Shown here in pieces: positions 1 through 6,569 of a stretch of DNA of 7,667 bases (position 1 is its first letter; the number at the start of each line of letters is the position of its first letter). Below the pieces are notes generated by a model, which was given only the letters and a program-made list of their open reading frames with translations, searched no databases and was not told the DNA's origin. Source of the stretch: an uncultured Eubacteriales bacterium (lineage in GTDB: Bacteria > Bacillota > Clostridia > Oscillospirales > Acutalibacteraceae); contig CAQJOC010000056.1 of assembly GCA_948815685.1 (NCBI GenBank), positions 1 to 7,667 of the forward strand, read 5' to 3'. Position numbers and translations under genes: made by a program.

Positions 1-314
1 TCTTTTTTTCGTGTGATTTTGTATCGCCATAATGCATAGCGAATGCCACTTTCGCTACAACCGAATGCTTCCGCCATTTCTGATTGATACGAATCCGGAT
101 GTTCTGCCACGTATGCCTTTAATTTTTCCGGATCTATTTTTCTATAGCTTCTATGAAGTTCTTTCTTTTCCAAATTTCCTGTTTCTTTATACTGCCTTTC
201 CCATCTTTGTATTGTCGATCTTGCTACCTTGAATACCTCTTGCGTTTCTTTTAGTGTATGACCACTCAGTCTATATTCTATTGTTCGTTCTCTATATTTC
301 TTTTCATAACTCAT
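1..314 (-). CDS. IS630-type transposase, N-terminal part, cut by window edge
   Basis: An open frame of 104 codons starts at an ATG (312-314) and continues past the left edge without a stop. The product begins MSYEKKYRERTIEYRLSGHT. It contains two helix-turn-helix units: about residues 18-40 (ending in STIQRW) and about residues 76-98 (EMAEAFGCSESGIRYAL). They are separated by a KIDPEKLKAYV linker and an EHPDSY segment. This pairing is typical of the DNA-binding half of IS630-family (Tc1/mariner-like DDE) transposases, often encoded as a separate first ORF. A GGAG (327-330) lies 12 nt before the ATG, a rather long spacing. The catalytic DDE part is outside the window, so I cannot say whether the element is intact. 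Such elements bind their terminal inverted repeats and insert at TA dinucleotides. Family assignment is from motif memory and is fairly confident. Confidence 0.8.
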   Translation of the reverse strand, partial: MSYEKKYRERTIEYRLSGHTLKETQEVFKVARSTIQRWERQYKETGNLEKKELHRSYRKIDPEKLKAYVAEHPDSYQSEMAEAFGCSESGIRYALWRYKITRKK

Positions 315-339
315 ATTTTTATTTTACTCCATCCTTTAC

Positions 340-361
340 CCTTTTTCAACCACGTTGACTA
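340..361. repeat. Possible IS630 terminal end with small inverted repeat
   Basis: TCAAC (346-350) and GTTGA (354-358) form an inverted repeat around CAC, some 30-45 bp upstream of the transposase ATG and next to TA dinucleotides at 360-363. IS630 elements end in short inverted repeats beside a TA target duplication, so the element boundary may be at about 359-361. This is inference: only one end is visible and no second copy is available for comparison. Confidence 0.3.
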
Positions 362-368
362 TAATCCC

Positions 369-442
369 CTTAAGCTTTGGCAAACCTTCCGGACCCTTCT
401 CTTTTCTCTGATCTTCAAACTGCTTTATTGTTTGCCCTTAAG
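369..442. repeat. Inverted repeat downstream of ymdB
   Basis: On the plus strand, CTTAAG (369-374) plus GGCAAAC (379-385) are matched by GTTTGCC (430-436) plus CTTAAG (437-442). The two blocks form a 13-bp stem interrupted by a 4-nt bulge (375-378), with a loop of about 44 nt. No T-run follows on either strand, so it is not a standard intrinsic terminator. It lies between the ymdB stop and the likely end of the IS element. It could be a transcript-end structure, a remnant of another mobile element, or part of the IS end. Function unknown. Confidence 0.5.
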
Positions 443-465
443 TAAGAACTTTCAATTAAATCAAT

Positions 466-1254
466 TTATATTTTACCGAATGACGGAAAAATCCGCATTC
501 TCTCAGCCCTTATAGCTTTTCCACTGTTTTCATCTATTTCAAAAATAATACATTCCATTTTTGCTGCCCCAAAAGCATTTTGAAATTTAACGGGAAGTTT
601 CTTGCTAAGCTTTTCTATTGAAATCTCTTTTTTTAATCCTAAAACCGAATCTATTGCTCCACTCATTCCCACATCCGTTATATAGCCTGTTCCCAAAGGA
701 AGTATTGTTTCATCTGACGTTTGTACATGAGTATGTGTGCCAAAAAACGCTGAAACTCTTCCATCGGCATAAAACCCAAGAGCACGCTTTTCAGCAGTAG
801 CTTCAGCATGAAAGTCAACTATTCTTATTTTACAATCTTCCATTTCATTAATTGCTCTGTCAAGGGCTTCAAATGGAGATTCAAGACTTTCCATATAAAC
901 TGTTCCCAATATATTTGTAACTCCTATTTTTACCCCCTCGATTTCTATTTTACATACCCCAAATCCGGGAGTCCCTTGAGGATAATTGATTGGTCTGACA
1001 ATACGATCCGATGCGGCTAAATATTCTCTTATTTCTCGTCTTTTAAATGCATGATTACCGAGTGTTATTATATCCACTCCGCTTTTAAACAAATTTTCAG
1101 CCGAAAGCATTGTTATACCGTTATATTCATCTGAATTTTCTCCGTTAGCAATTATAAAATCTATCTTTTTTCTCACTTTTAATATTTTCAATTTAAATCG
1201 TAAAAATTCACATCCGCATTTTCCCACAACATCCCCGATACAAAGAATTTTCAC
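466..1254 (-). CDS. ymdB: YmdB-family metallophosphoesterase
   Basis: The 262-residue product matches the length and motifs of the YmdB/TIGR00282 calcineurin-like phosphoesterases, cytoplasmic dinuclear-metal enzymes reported to hydrolyse 2',3'-cyclic nucleotides and to influence RNase Y-dependent mRNA levels, biofilm and motility in Bacillus. Visible metal or catalytic positions are D8 (IGDVVG), E39-N40 (NGEN), N67-H68 (GNH), H149 (DFHAEAT), and H174 and H176 (GTHTHVQTSD). The conserved RPINYPQGTPG stretch is at 87-97. The start is a GTG (1252-1254) preceded by an AGGGGGA site (1261-1267) at good spacing. The rny stop is 32 nt upstream, so the two are probably one transcript, as in many Firmicutes. 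After GNH the sequence reads AFKRREI where many relatives have TWDKKEI; the metal ligands are intact, so I expect an active enzyme. Confidence 0.93.
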   Translation of the reverse strand: MKILCIGDVVGKCGCEFLRFKLKILKVRKKIDFIIANGENSDEYNGITMLSAENLFKSGVDIITLGNHAFKRREIREYLAASDRIVRPINYPQGTPGFGVCKIEIEGVKIGVTNILGTVYMESLESPFEALDRAINEMEDCKIRIVDFHAEATAEKRALGFYADGRVSAFFGTHTHVQTSDETILPLGTGYITDVGMSGAIDSVLGLKKEISIEKLSKKLPVKFQNAFGAAKMECIIFEIDENSGKAIRAERMRIFPSFGKI

Positions 1255-1286
1255 TAAAAATCCCCCTGAATTAATTTAAATAATCT

Positions 1287-2825
1287 TTATTTGGCATATT
1301 CTACAGCTTTACTTTCCCGTATTATATTTATCTTAACTTGTCCGGGATACTCAAGCTCAGATTCTATTTTTCTACACATATTTCTTGCAAGAGGTATCAT
1401 TTTTTCATCATCAATTATTTCCGGCTTAACCATAACACGCACTTCTCTGCCTGCCTGAATTGCGAAACAGGCTTCTACTCCCTTAAAGGATGAAACAACT
1501 TCTTCGAGCTTCTGTAATCTTCTTATATAGTTTTCAAGGTTTTCTCTTCTTGCTCCGGGTCTGGCTGCTGAAACCGCATCCGCAGCTTGTAAAATAAATG
1601 CCTCCACGGTCCTTGGCTCAATATCCCCATGGTGTGCATGAATAGCGTGTATTACTGTTTCATTTTCTTTATACTTTTTTACAAGATCTACACCGATATC
1701 AACATGAGAACCCTCTATTTCATGGTCAAGAGCTTTACCTATATCATGTAACAGGCCCGCCCTTTTGGCTAATGTAGGATCGAGTCCCAATTCAGCTGTT
1801 ATCATTCCACAAAGATTTGCAACTTCAATTGAGTGTCTTAATACGTTTTGACCATAGCTTGTCCTATATTTAAGCCTCCCTAAAACTTTTACAAGTTCAG
1901 GATGTAAATTATTTACTTTAGCTTCAAGTACTGCATTTTGTCCTTCCTGCTTTATTTCTTTTTCCACATCACTTCTGGCTTTTTCTACCATTTCTTCAAT
2001 TTTTGAAGGATGTATTCTTCCATCTGCTATTAAACGTTCCAATGCTAATCTTGCAATTTCTCTTCTGACAGGATCAAATGCAGATAAAGTAATAGCCTCC
2101 GGTGTATCATCTATTATTAAATCGACACCGGTTAAATTCTCTATTGACCGAATATTTCTTCCTTCTCTTCCTATTATTCGCCCTTTCATATCATCGTTCG
2201 GTAGAGACACAACGGAAACGACAGCTTCCGAAACATGGTCTGCAGCACACCTTTGTATTGCAATGGAAAGTATATTTCTTGCCTTAACTTCACATTCATC
2301 TTTAAGTTCCTGCTCATATGCCATTATTTTCAAAGCTTTTTCATGAGTAAGTTCTTGATCTAGCCCTTTCAATAAATAATCTTTAGCCTGTTTCACTGTA
2401 AATCCGGAAATTTTTTCGAGCATATCAAACTGACTTTTTTTTATGGTCTCTATTTCTTTAATTTTATCTGCAATTTCTTTTTCTTTTCCCTTTAAAAAAT
2501 TTTCTTTTCTTTCTAAATTCTCTATCTTTTTATCTATATTTTCTTCCTTTTGCTGTATTCTCCTCTCTTGATGCTGAATATCCCGCCTCATATTGGAAAT
2601 TTCTTTTTCAGCATCCATTCTAAACTTATGGACTTCTTCTTTACCTTCAAGGACAATTTCTTTTTTTTGAGACTCAACTGAATCTTTTGCCGCTTTAATT
2701 ATTATTTCAGCCTCTTTTTCTGCCGAAGTTAGTACATCTTGTCCAATTTTTTTTCTGTATACCATTATGCAAAAAAATAAAATTGCACACAATAATATTG
2801 CTAAAACCGCAAACAATATAGCCAC
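1287..2825 (-). CDS. rny: Ribonuclease Y
   Basis: Membrane-anchored endoribonuclease that initiates mRNA decay in Firmicutes. In order, with my chosen start (512 aa): one hydrophobic segment (about residues 2-22), a long charged coiled coil (about 30-160), a KH RNA-binding domain with GRIIGREGRNIR (215-226), and an HD domain with H331, the H360-D361 pair (LLHDIGKALDHE) and D416 (QAADAVSAARPGARRE). The C-terminal PGQVKINIIRE is also typical. The frame stays open to a GTG at 2852, but no ribosome binding site precedes that codon or the adjacent ATG. GGAGGTG (2836-2842) lies 10 nt before the GTG at 2823-2825, which also puts the membrane segment at the very N-terminus as in the family. Length agrees with about 520 aa in Bacillus. 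A promoter lies at 2947-2976, and ymdB follows in the same direction. Confidence 0.96.
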   Translation of the reverse strand: MAILFAVLAILLCAILFFCIMVYRKKIGQDVLTSAEKEAEIIIKAAKDSVESQKKEIVLEGKEEVHKFRMDAEKEISNMRRDIQHQERRIQQKEENIDKKIENLERKENFLKGKEKEIADKIKEIETIKKSQFDMLEKISGFTVKQAKDYLLKGLDQELTHEKALKIMAYEQELKDECEVKARNILSIAIQRCAADHVSEAVVSVVSLPNDDMKGRIIGREGRNIRSIENLTGVDLIIDDTPEAITLSAFDPVRREIARLALERLIADGRIHPSKIEEMVEKARSDVEKEIKQEGQNAVLEAKVNNLHPELVKVLGRLKYRTSYGQNVLRHSIEVANLCGMITAELGLDPTLAKRAGLLHDIGKALDHEIEGSHVDIGVDLVKKYKENETVIHAIHAHHGDIEPRTVEAFILQAADAVSAARPGARRENLENYIRRLQKLEEVVSSFKGVEACFAIQAGREVRVMVKPEIIDDEKMIPLARNMCRKIESELEYPGQVKINIIRESKAVEYAK

Positions 2826-2835
2826 TTCTACCCTA

Positions 2836-2842
2836 CACCTCC
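2836..2842 (-). promoter_or_regulatory. Ribosome binding site that decides the rny start
   Basis: The minus strand reads GGAGGTG here, 10 nt before a GTG codon at 2823-2825. It lies downstream of the GTG/ATG pair at 2847-2852 that opens the longest frame, so the longer frame would place this site inside the coding region. The internal GTG is therefore the more likely start. Confidence 0.65.
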
Positions 2843-2946
2843 AAAACATCACAACATATTTTGATATACAATAGGAAAAATTATAAATTTTTCATACATA
2901 ATTTTAATTGTAAATTAAATCCTCCATAAAAAGCATATCATGTAAT

Positions 2947-2976
2947 ATTCTATTATTTTTCCGTACTCAGTGTCAA
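2947..2976 (-). promoter_or_regulatory. Sigma-A-type promoter for rny-ymdB
   Basis: Minus strand: a perfect TTGACA -35 (2971-2976), an 18-nt spacer and TAGAAT as -10 (2947-2952, five of six consensus bases). The predicted transcript start is near 2940, leaving a 5' leader of about 115 nt before rny. The 18-nt spacer is slightly long. A second -10-like TATAAT at 2880-2885 lacks a good -35. Confidence 0.6.
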
Positions 2977-3020
2977 GAAAAAATTGATAGCAGAAACAGT
3001 CTAAAAATATAGATAATTAA

Positions 3021-3049
3021 AAAGTAGTATCAAAACCCATTTTCGGGTT
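3021..3049 (-). terminator. Weak possible terminator downstream of ispE
   Basis: On the minus strand a 5-bp stem, AACCC/GGGTT with a 6-nt loop (3034-3049), is followed by a T-rich stretch (TTTTGATACTACTTTTT). The stem is short, the T-run is interrupted, and it lies about 180 nt past the ispE stop. Termination here is only a possibility. Confidence 0.25.
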
Positions 3050-3226
3050 GTATTGCCATGTTTTTGAATTAATTTTAGAAAATACACCGAACAACAAACG
3101 TTCAAAATAAAATCAATAGTTTTTTTGCAAAATCAAATATATACTATGACAAAAGAATATCCCGAAAAATGTTTTTGTTTTTTAGAATTTACATTTTTAA
3201 AGTTATTTTACTATATTAGATATTTT

Positions 3227-4111
3227 TTAAAAAATATGTGCACCTTGGTGGAACGGTATACATACATAGACATTTTTAAAAATTTTACTTATGTTTTTTG
3301 CACATTTTTGAGCTTCAAAAAAGTTTTCGAATATGGCATAAACAGATGGGCCACTTCCACTCATACTAAATCCCATAGCATTAGTTTTTAAAAATTCATT
3401 TTTTACTTTTTCAATTCCGGAATTCTTAATAATTTGCTCAAAGTCGTTAAATAAATATCTAGATATTTTAAATAAATTACTTTCACCTATAAGGCTAATC
3501 ATATTCTCGACACTTCCACTGGTTTGAATATTTAAATCATTATACATGTCGTAGGCTTTTTTAGTTGAAATATTATATTCCGGTTTTACAATAACGATTC
3601 CACAATCTGGAATATTTTTGATTTTTTCAATTTCAGTTCCTATCCCATATGCATGACATGTCCCTCCAACTATAAAAAACGGAACATCTGCACCAATTCC
3701 AGCCCCTATATCTATCATCTCGCTATCAGACAATTTCGTATCAAATATTTTATTAAGACAAATAAGCACTGCAGCAGCATCACTGCTTCCTCCCGCTAAT
3801 CCGGCAAAAGTAGGAATGTTTTTTTGTATTTTTATTAAAATCCCGGGATTTTTTATATTTGTATATTTAAAAAATTTTTCTGAAGCCTTAAAAACTGTAT
3901 TTTGTTTTGTAGAACAACCAATATTACGATTACAAATTATTTCTGTATTACAATATCCATTATTTATAGAAAAATTTCTTTCAACTGTGATTATATCAAA
4001 TAGACTTACTGCTTGCATTACCATATCAACTTCATGGTAATTGTCATATCTTTTTCCCTTTATTGAAATGGCAAGATTTACCTTAGCCGGCGCTTTTGCT
4101 GCTATTTTCAT
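3227..4111 (-). CDS. ispE: 4-diphosphocytidyl-2-C-methyl-D-erythritol kinase
   Basis: GHMP-family kinase of the MEP isoprenoid pathway. It phosphorylates the 2-hydroxyl of 4-diphosphocytidyl-2-C-methylerythritol with ATP in the cytoplasm. The product has 294 aa, the family's usual size. Motif 1 at the N-terminus, APAKVNLAI (7-15), includes catalytic Lys10 and Asn12. YHEVDMVMQ (25-33) corresponds to the usual YHEL..VMQ substrate-binding stretch. Motif 2, the ATP-binding glycine-rich loop, is PTFAGLAGGSSDAAA (100-114). The catalytic Asp is D142 in GADVPF. Motif 3 is MSGSGPSVYAIF (250-261). The start ATG has AGGAG (4117-4121) 5 nt upstream. It sits downstream of tsf across a 336-nt spacer and upstream of rny across about 400 nt, so it may be transcribed alone. 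All catalytic motifs are intact. Codons are very AT-rich. Its presence implies isoprenoids are made by the MEP route. Confidence 0.95.
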   Translation of the reverse strand: MKIAAKAPAKVNLAISIKGKRYDNYHEVDMVMQAVSLFDIITVERNFSINNGYCNTEIICNRNIGCSTKQNTVFKASEKFFKYTNIKNPGILIKIQKNIPTFAGLAGGSSDAAAVLICLNKIFDTKLSDSEMIDIGAGIGADVPFFIVGGTCHAYGIGTEIEKIKNIPDCGIVIVKPEYNISTKKAYDMYNDLNIQTSGSVENMISLIGESNLFKISRYLFNDFEQIIKNSGIEKVKNEFLKTNAMGFSMSGSGPSVYAIFENFFEAQKCAKNISKIFKNVYVCIPFHQGAHIF

Positions 4112-4447
4112 ATTTTCTCCTCAGTTTATCTACCATAATGCCAATTATATATTCATATTATTTTACAATAAAACTGAGTCCACAATAATATAAATATTAA
4201 AACCGTTCACATTTAAACAGAATGCCAGAAGCAACGATTAAATAAAATTATAAACACGATATCAAATTTATTGTATTTAATACAAATATGTCTGAATCAC
4301 TTGAATATGAAAAAAGAGGCTCAATTTTATTTAGTGGGAATATAAAGTTTTGTCATATTTTAAACCCTTTTTAAGTTTTTTGCATACACAACAAAAATAA
4401 AACTAAGATTTTAAGCACAAATTTTTTCAAATGTTTATTATATCCAA
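4112..4447. other. AT-rich intergenic region between tsf and ispE
   Basis: About 336 nt with no gene, tRNA-like sequence or clear terminator. It holds the ispE ribosome binding site, a minus-strand TATAAT (4144-4149) that could be the ispE -10 but has no good -35, and a 15-nt perfect palindrome at 4271-4285. Stop codons are dense in the frames I read. Confidence 0.6.
4271..4285. repeat. 15-nt palindrome, possible operator
   Basis: TTGTATT and AATACAA flank a single central T, a perfect 7-bp inverted repeat about 160 bp upstream of ispE. With a one-base centre it would suit a dimeric protein better than an RNA hairpin. It is all A/T except two bases, so chance is possible in this AT-rich spacer. 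Confidence 0.3.
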
Positions 4448-5362
4448 TTATTTTATCATATCTGCTACTTCTTTTGCAAAATCATCTTCTTTTTTCTCTA
4501 AACCGTCACCACGTTCATAACGGACAAAAGATTCAATTTTAATATCTATTCCTAATTCCTTAGAAACTTTTTCAATATATTTTTTTATATCCAAATCACT
4601 GTCTTTAACAAAAATTTGATTCATCAAGCAAATTTCTTTATAAAATTTATCCATTCTTCCTGCTACAATTTTCTCAGCAATATTTGCAGGTTTTCCGTCA
4701 TTTACTATTTGTTCTTTTAATATTTTTTTCTCATGCTCTGAAACATTTTCCGGAACCGCATCCTTATTTAAATATGCCGGATTCGCAGCAGCGATTTGCA
4801 TAGCAATGTCTTTACCAAATGAATAAAATCTCTCATCGAGTTTAGACTTATCCGAAACAGAAAATTTAACCAGTACCCCTATCTTCCCCTCTGCATGAAT
4901 GTAAGTACATACTACCCCTTCATATCGGGTAAATCTTCTAATTTTTATATTTTCACCTATTGTAAGAATTTTTTCCTTTAATAAATCATTTATTGTTTGA
5001 TTGGACCCATCTACTTTGCATTCCAAAAGTTCTTCTAAATTTTTAGGATTTTCAGATATTACCGTATCTACGCATTGCTTAACAAATGTTTTAAAGCTCT
5101 CATTTTTAGATACAAAATCTGTTTCCGCATTTACTTCTATTGCTACACCTACACTTTTCGAATCATTTGTATATGCTACAGCCAAACCTTCAGCTGCCGT
5201 GCGTCCGGATTTCTTCGCTGCTGCTGAAAGCCCCTTCTCTCTTAAAAAATCTATAGCTTTCTCCATATCTCCATCCGTTGCACTTAAAGCTTTTTTGCAA
5301 TCCATCATTCCACAGCCGGTTCTTTCTCTTAAATCTTTAACATCTTTAGCTGTAAATCCCAT
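4448..5362 (-). CDS. tsf: Translation elongation factor Ts
   Basis: EF-Ts, the nucleotide-exchange factor that releases GDP from EF-Tu in the cytoplasm. With the start I prefer it has 304 aa. The N-terminal UBA-like domain shows FTAKDVKDLRERTGCGMMDC (3-22). The EF-Tu-contacting motif TDFVSKNE follows (81-88), then AAANPAYLNKDAVPE (191-205) and CLMNQIFVKDS (245-255) in the core. The tail ERGDGLEKKEDDFAKEV is typical. The frame can begin at an ATG three codons earlier (5369-5371), but that leaves only 2 nt between AGGAG (5374-5378) and the start. The ATG at 5360-5362 gives MGFTAKDV, as in most relatives, with 11-nt spacing. It follows rpsB by about 130 nt with no visible promoter or terminator between, so co-transcription is likely. 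The usual next genes pyrH and frr are absent here. Confidence 0.97.
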   Translation of the reverse strand: MGFTAKDVKDLRERTGCGMMDCKKALSATDGDMEKAIDFLREKGLSAAAKKSGRTAAEGLAVAYTNDSKSVGVAIEVNAETDFVSKNESFKTFVKQCVDTVISENPKNLEELLECKVDGSNQTINDLLKEKILTIGENIKIRRFTRYEGVVCTYIHAEGKIGVLVKFSVSDKSKLDERFYSFGKDIAMQIAAANPAYLNKDAVPENVSEHEKKILKEQIVNDGKPANIAEKIVAGRMDKFYKEICLMNQIFVKDSDLDIKKYIEKVSKELGIDIKIESFVRYERGDGLEKKEDDFAKEVADMIK

Positions 5363-5373
5363 AATATTCATAG

Positions 5374-5378
5374 CTCCT
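5374..5378 (-). promoter_or_regulatory. tsf ribosome binding site
   Basis: AGGAG on the minus strand, 2 nt from the first possible ATG (5369-5371) and 11 nt from the conserved ATG (5360-5362). A 2-nt spacing is too tight for initiation, which favours the second start. The spacing is on the long side of usual and might lower tsf translation. Confidence 0.55.
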
Positions 5379-5495
5379 ATCTTGAATATTTTATTTACCT
5401 TATTTTTATATTTTAACCTAACTAAATAATTTAATTTTTTTATCTTAAATATCCTTTAATAATTTTTTATTTATTGGGTTTTAAAATACACATTC

Positions 5496-6236
5496 TTACT
5501 CTAAAATTTCAACACTCTCTTCAGAAACAGTGATTTCTTCTTCAAAAGTGACTTCTCCCTCGCGTCCTTCAACAATTGCCTGCCCCATTGCGGAACAAAT
5601 TAATTTTACAGCTCGTATTGCATCATCATTACCGGGAATCACGTAGTCAATCTCATCTGGATCACAATTTGTATCCACAATAGCAACAACAGGTATTCCC
5701 AATTTTTTTGCTTCTGCCACAGCAATTCTCTCTTTTCTCGGGTCAACAACAAAAAGAGCCCCCGGCAATTCTTGCATATCTTTAATTCCACCAATAAATT
5801 TCTCAAGCTTATCTATCTCTAATTTAAGTTTTATTACTTCTTTTTTCGGTAATAAATCAAAAGTGTTATCTTCTTCCATATCTCTCAGTTGTCTAAGTCT
5901 TTCTACCCTTTTTTTAATAGTAGAAAAATTTGTAAGCATTCCTCCAAGCCATCTTGCATTGACATAATACGCACCTGCTTTTATGGATTCTTCTTTAATT
6001 GACTCCTGAGCCTGCTTTTTAGTTCCTACAAATAAAACCGATTTACCTTGTTCTGAAATTTCTCTTATAAAATTATAAGCTTCTTCCAGCTTTTTTACCG
6101 TTTTTTGAAGGTCAATAATATAGATTCCGTTTCTTTGTGTAAAAATATACTCTGCCATCTTTGGATTCCATCTTCTTGTTTGATGTCCAAAGTGTACACC
6201 TGCCTCCAAAAGTTGTTTCATTGATACTACTGACAT
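5496..6236 (-). CDS. rpsB: 30S ribosomal protein S2
   Basis: Structural protein of the small ribosomal subunit, assembled late near S1/S8 contacts. The product has 246 aa, normal for the family. Diagnostic motifs are VSMKQLLEAGVHFGHQTRRW (4-23) at the N-terminus, YIIDLQKT, VLFVGTKKQAQ, RWLGGMLTNF, ALFVVDPRKE, and VDTNCDPDEIDYVIPGNDDA near the C-terminus, ending in an acidic tail (TFEEEITVSEESVEILE). The start ATG (6234-6236) has a near-perfect AAGGAGG (6244-6250) at 7-nt spacing. It is first in the rpsB-tsf pair, with its own promoter (6341-6369) and a leader of about 97 nt containing a hairpin. S2 represses its own operon in several bacteria; whether it does so here is not known. Confidence 0.98.
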   Translation of the reverse strand: MSVVSMKQLLEAGVHFGHQTRRWNPKMAEYIFTQRNGIYIIDLQKTVKKLEEAYNFIREISEQGKSVLFVGTKKQAQESIKEESIKAGAYYVNARWLGGMLTNFSTIKKRVERLRQLRDMEEDNTFDLLPKKEVIKLKLEIDKLEKFIGGIKDMQELPGALFVVDPRKERIAVAEAKKLGIPVVAIVDTNCDPDEIDYVIPGNDDAIRAVKLICSAMGQAIVEGREGEVTFEEEITVSEESVEILE

Positions 6237-6333
6237 AAAAAATCCTCCTTGGTTAATCCTCCGCCCACTTATACCGAATTTAACTCTGCATTTCAGAGCA
6301 CCGCAATCCGAAAAAACGCAAGCGTGTGTATTC
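6237..6333 (-). promoter_or_regulatory. rpsB 5' leader with hairpin and duplicated Shine-Dalgarno
   Basis: Untranslated leader inferred from the promoter. It contains a 5-bp hairpin with a 5-nt loop (CTCTG 6294-6298 and CAGAG 6284-6288 on the minus strand). GGAGGATT then occurs twice, at 6255-6262 and 6241-6248, separated by 6 nt. Only the second copy is correctly placed for the rpsB ATG. The first could be a ribosome standby site or part of a control structure. Autoregulation by S2 is known in other bacteria; I do not recognise a named leader family here. Confidence 0.4.
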
Positions 6334-6340
6334 TCAATTA

Positions 6341-6369
6341 ATTATACTGCATTGATTTAAAACTTTCAA
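6341..6369 (-). promoter_or_regulatory. Sigma-A promoter for rpsB-tsf
   Basis: Minus strand: TTGAAA (6364-6369, five of six consensus bases), a 17-nt spacer and a perfect TATAAT (6341-6346). Predicted start about 6333. This separates rpsB-tsf transcription from the MYB gene upstream. Confidence 0.75.
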
Positions 6370-6413
6370 TACTAAATTTTAAATGAAGTGCCAAATACCA
6401 AAGTTAACGCAGT

Positions 6414-6524
6414 TTAAAAACGATATATAAAAATACCGCAAGTAGAGAAAAGAACTACAAAAAATAGAACAATCATACGATTAATAGGTGCATGGTTACT
6501 TTTTTTTAAACTTTTATTTTTCAT
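6414..6524 (-). CDS. Possible 36-residue single-pass membrane peptide
   Basis: ATG frame ending in TAA. The peptide starts MKNKSLKKSNHAPINR (five Lys/Arg and a His), continues with a hydrophobic stretch of about 17 residues (MIVLFFVVLFSTCGIFI) and ends YRF. The positive-inside plus hydrophobic pattern is that of a small membrane protein or of an uncleaved or truncated signal sequence. It begins 45 nt after the MYB stop, in the same direction, and ends before the rpsB promoter. Against it: no Shine-Dalgarno sequence precedes the ATG, and chance frames of this length are common in AT-rich DNA, where T-rich codons give hydrophobic residues. It could also be the remnant 5' end of a decayed gene. 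I do not recognise it. Confidence 0.28.
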   Translation of the reverse strand: MKNKSLKKSNHAPINRMIVLFFVVLFSTCGIFIYRF

Positions 6525-6569
6525 ACATTTTCACGAACACTCTGTAACTTTACAATTTTCTCCCGCTTG

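Larger units (their letters stand above)
2853..3226. other. AT-rich intergenic region between ispE and rny
   Basis: About 370 nt without a convincing gene. It holds the rny promoter and leader. Within the leader, an isolated GGAGG (2921-2925) overlaps a short ATG frame encoding MEDLIYN, probably chance. A small hairpin, AACCC (3034-3038) with GGGTT (3045-3049), is the only notable stem. The plus-strand frame across 3125-3391 is AT-driven and overlaps ispE, so it is not a gene. Confidence 0.6.
6251..6569. other. Intergenic region between the MYB gene and rpsB
   Basis: About 320 nt. Its rpsB-proximal part holds the rpsB leader and promoter. The remainder contains only one possible small reading frame (6414-6524). 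I see no convincing intrinsic terminator for the MYB gene; the best stems have 4 bp and lack a T-run. Confidence 0.6.

Noticed and set aside
375..442. The minus-strand sequence GGTCCGGAAGG resembles the conserved tip of bacterial SRP (4.5S/scRNA) RNA, and flanking blocks can pair.
   Set aside because: The bases following the GGAA loop do not give the conserved AGCA side of the symmetric loop, and the loop is far off-centre within the hairpin. TCCGGA is itself a palindrome, so the match is probably chance.
258..515. An 85-codon plus-strand frame across the transposase start and ymdB end.
   Set aside because: It overlaps both minus-strand genes, has Phe/Leu-rich composition expected from the antisense of AT-rich coding DNA, and has no recognisable domain.
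2917..2927. GGAGG within the rny leader, with an overlapping ATG opening a 7-residue frame.
   Set aside because: The ATG overlaps the GGAGG itself and no correctly spaced start follows; too little to support a leader peptide.
3125..3391. An 88-codon plus-strand frame at the 3' end of ispE.
   Set aside because: It is AT-driven, has no ribosome binding site and overlaps the conserved C-terminus of IspE on the other strand.
4300..4350. GAGCCTC followed by a T-run on the minus strand, as a tsf terminator.
   Set aside because: GAGCCTC is not a hairpin: its two halves are separated by a single base and there is no longer matching stem nearby.
5001..5429. A 142-codon plus-strand frame opposite tsf.
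   Set aside because: It lies antisense to a clear EF-Ts gene and its product shows no recognisable motif; it is a shadow of the real coding frame.
6312..6324. ACGCTTGCGT followed by a T-run on the minus strand, within the rpsB leader, as an attenuator.
   Set aside because: The perfect stem would leave a 2-nt loop, so only about 3 bp could form; too weak for termination.
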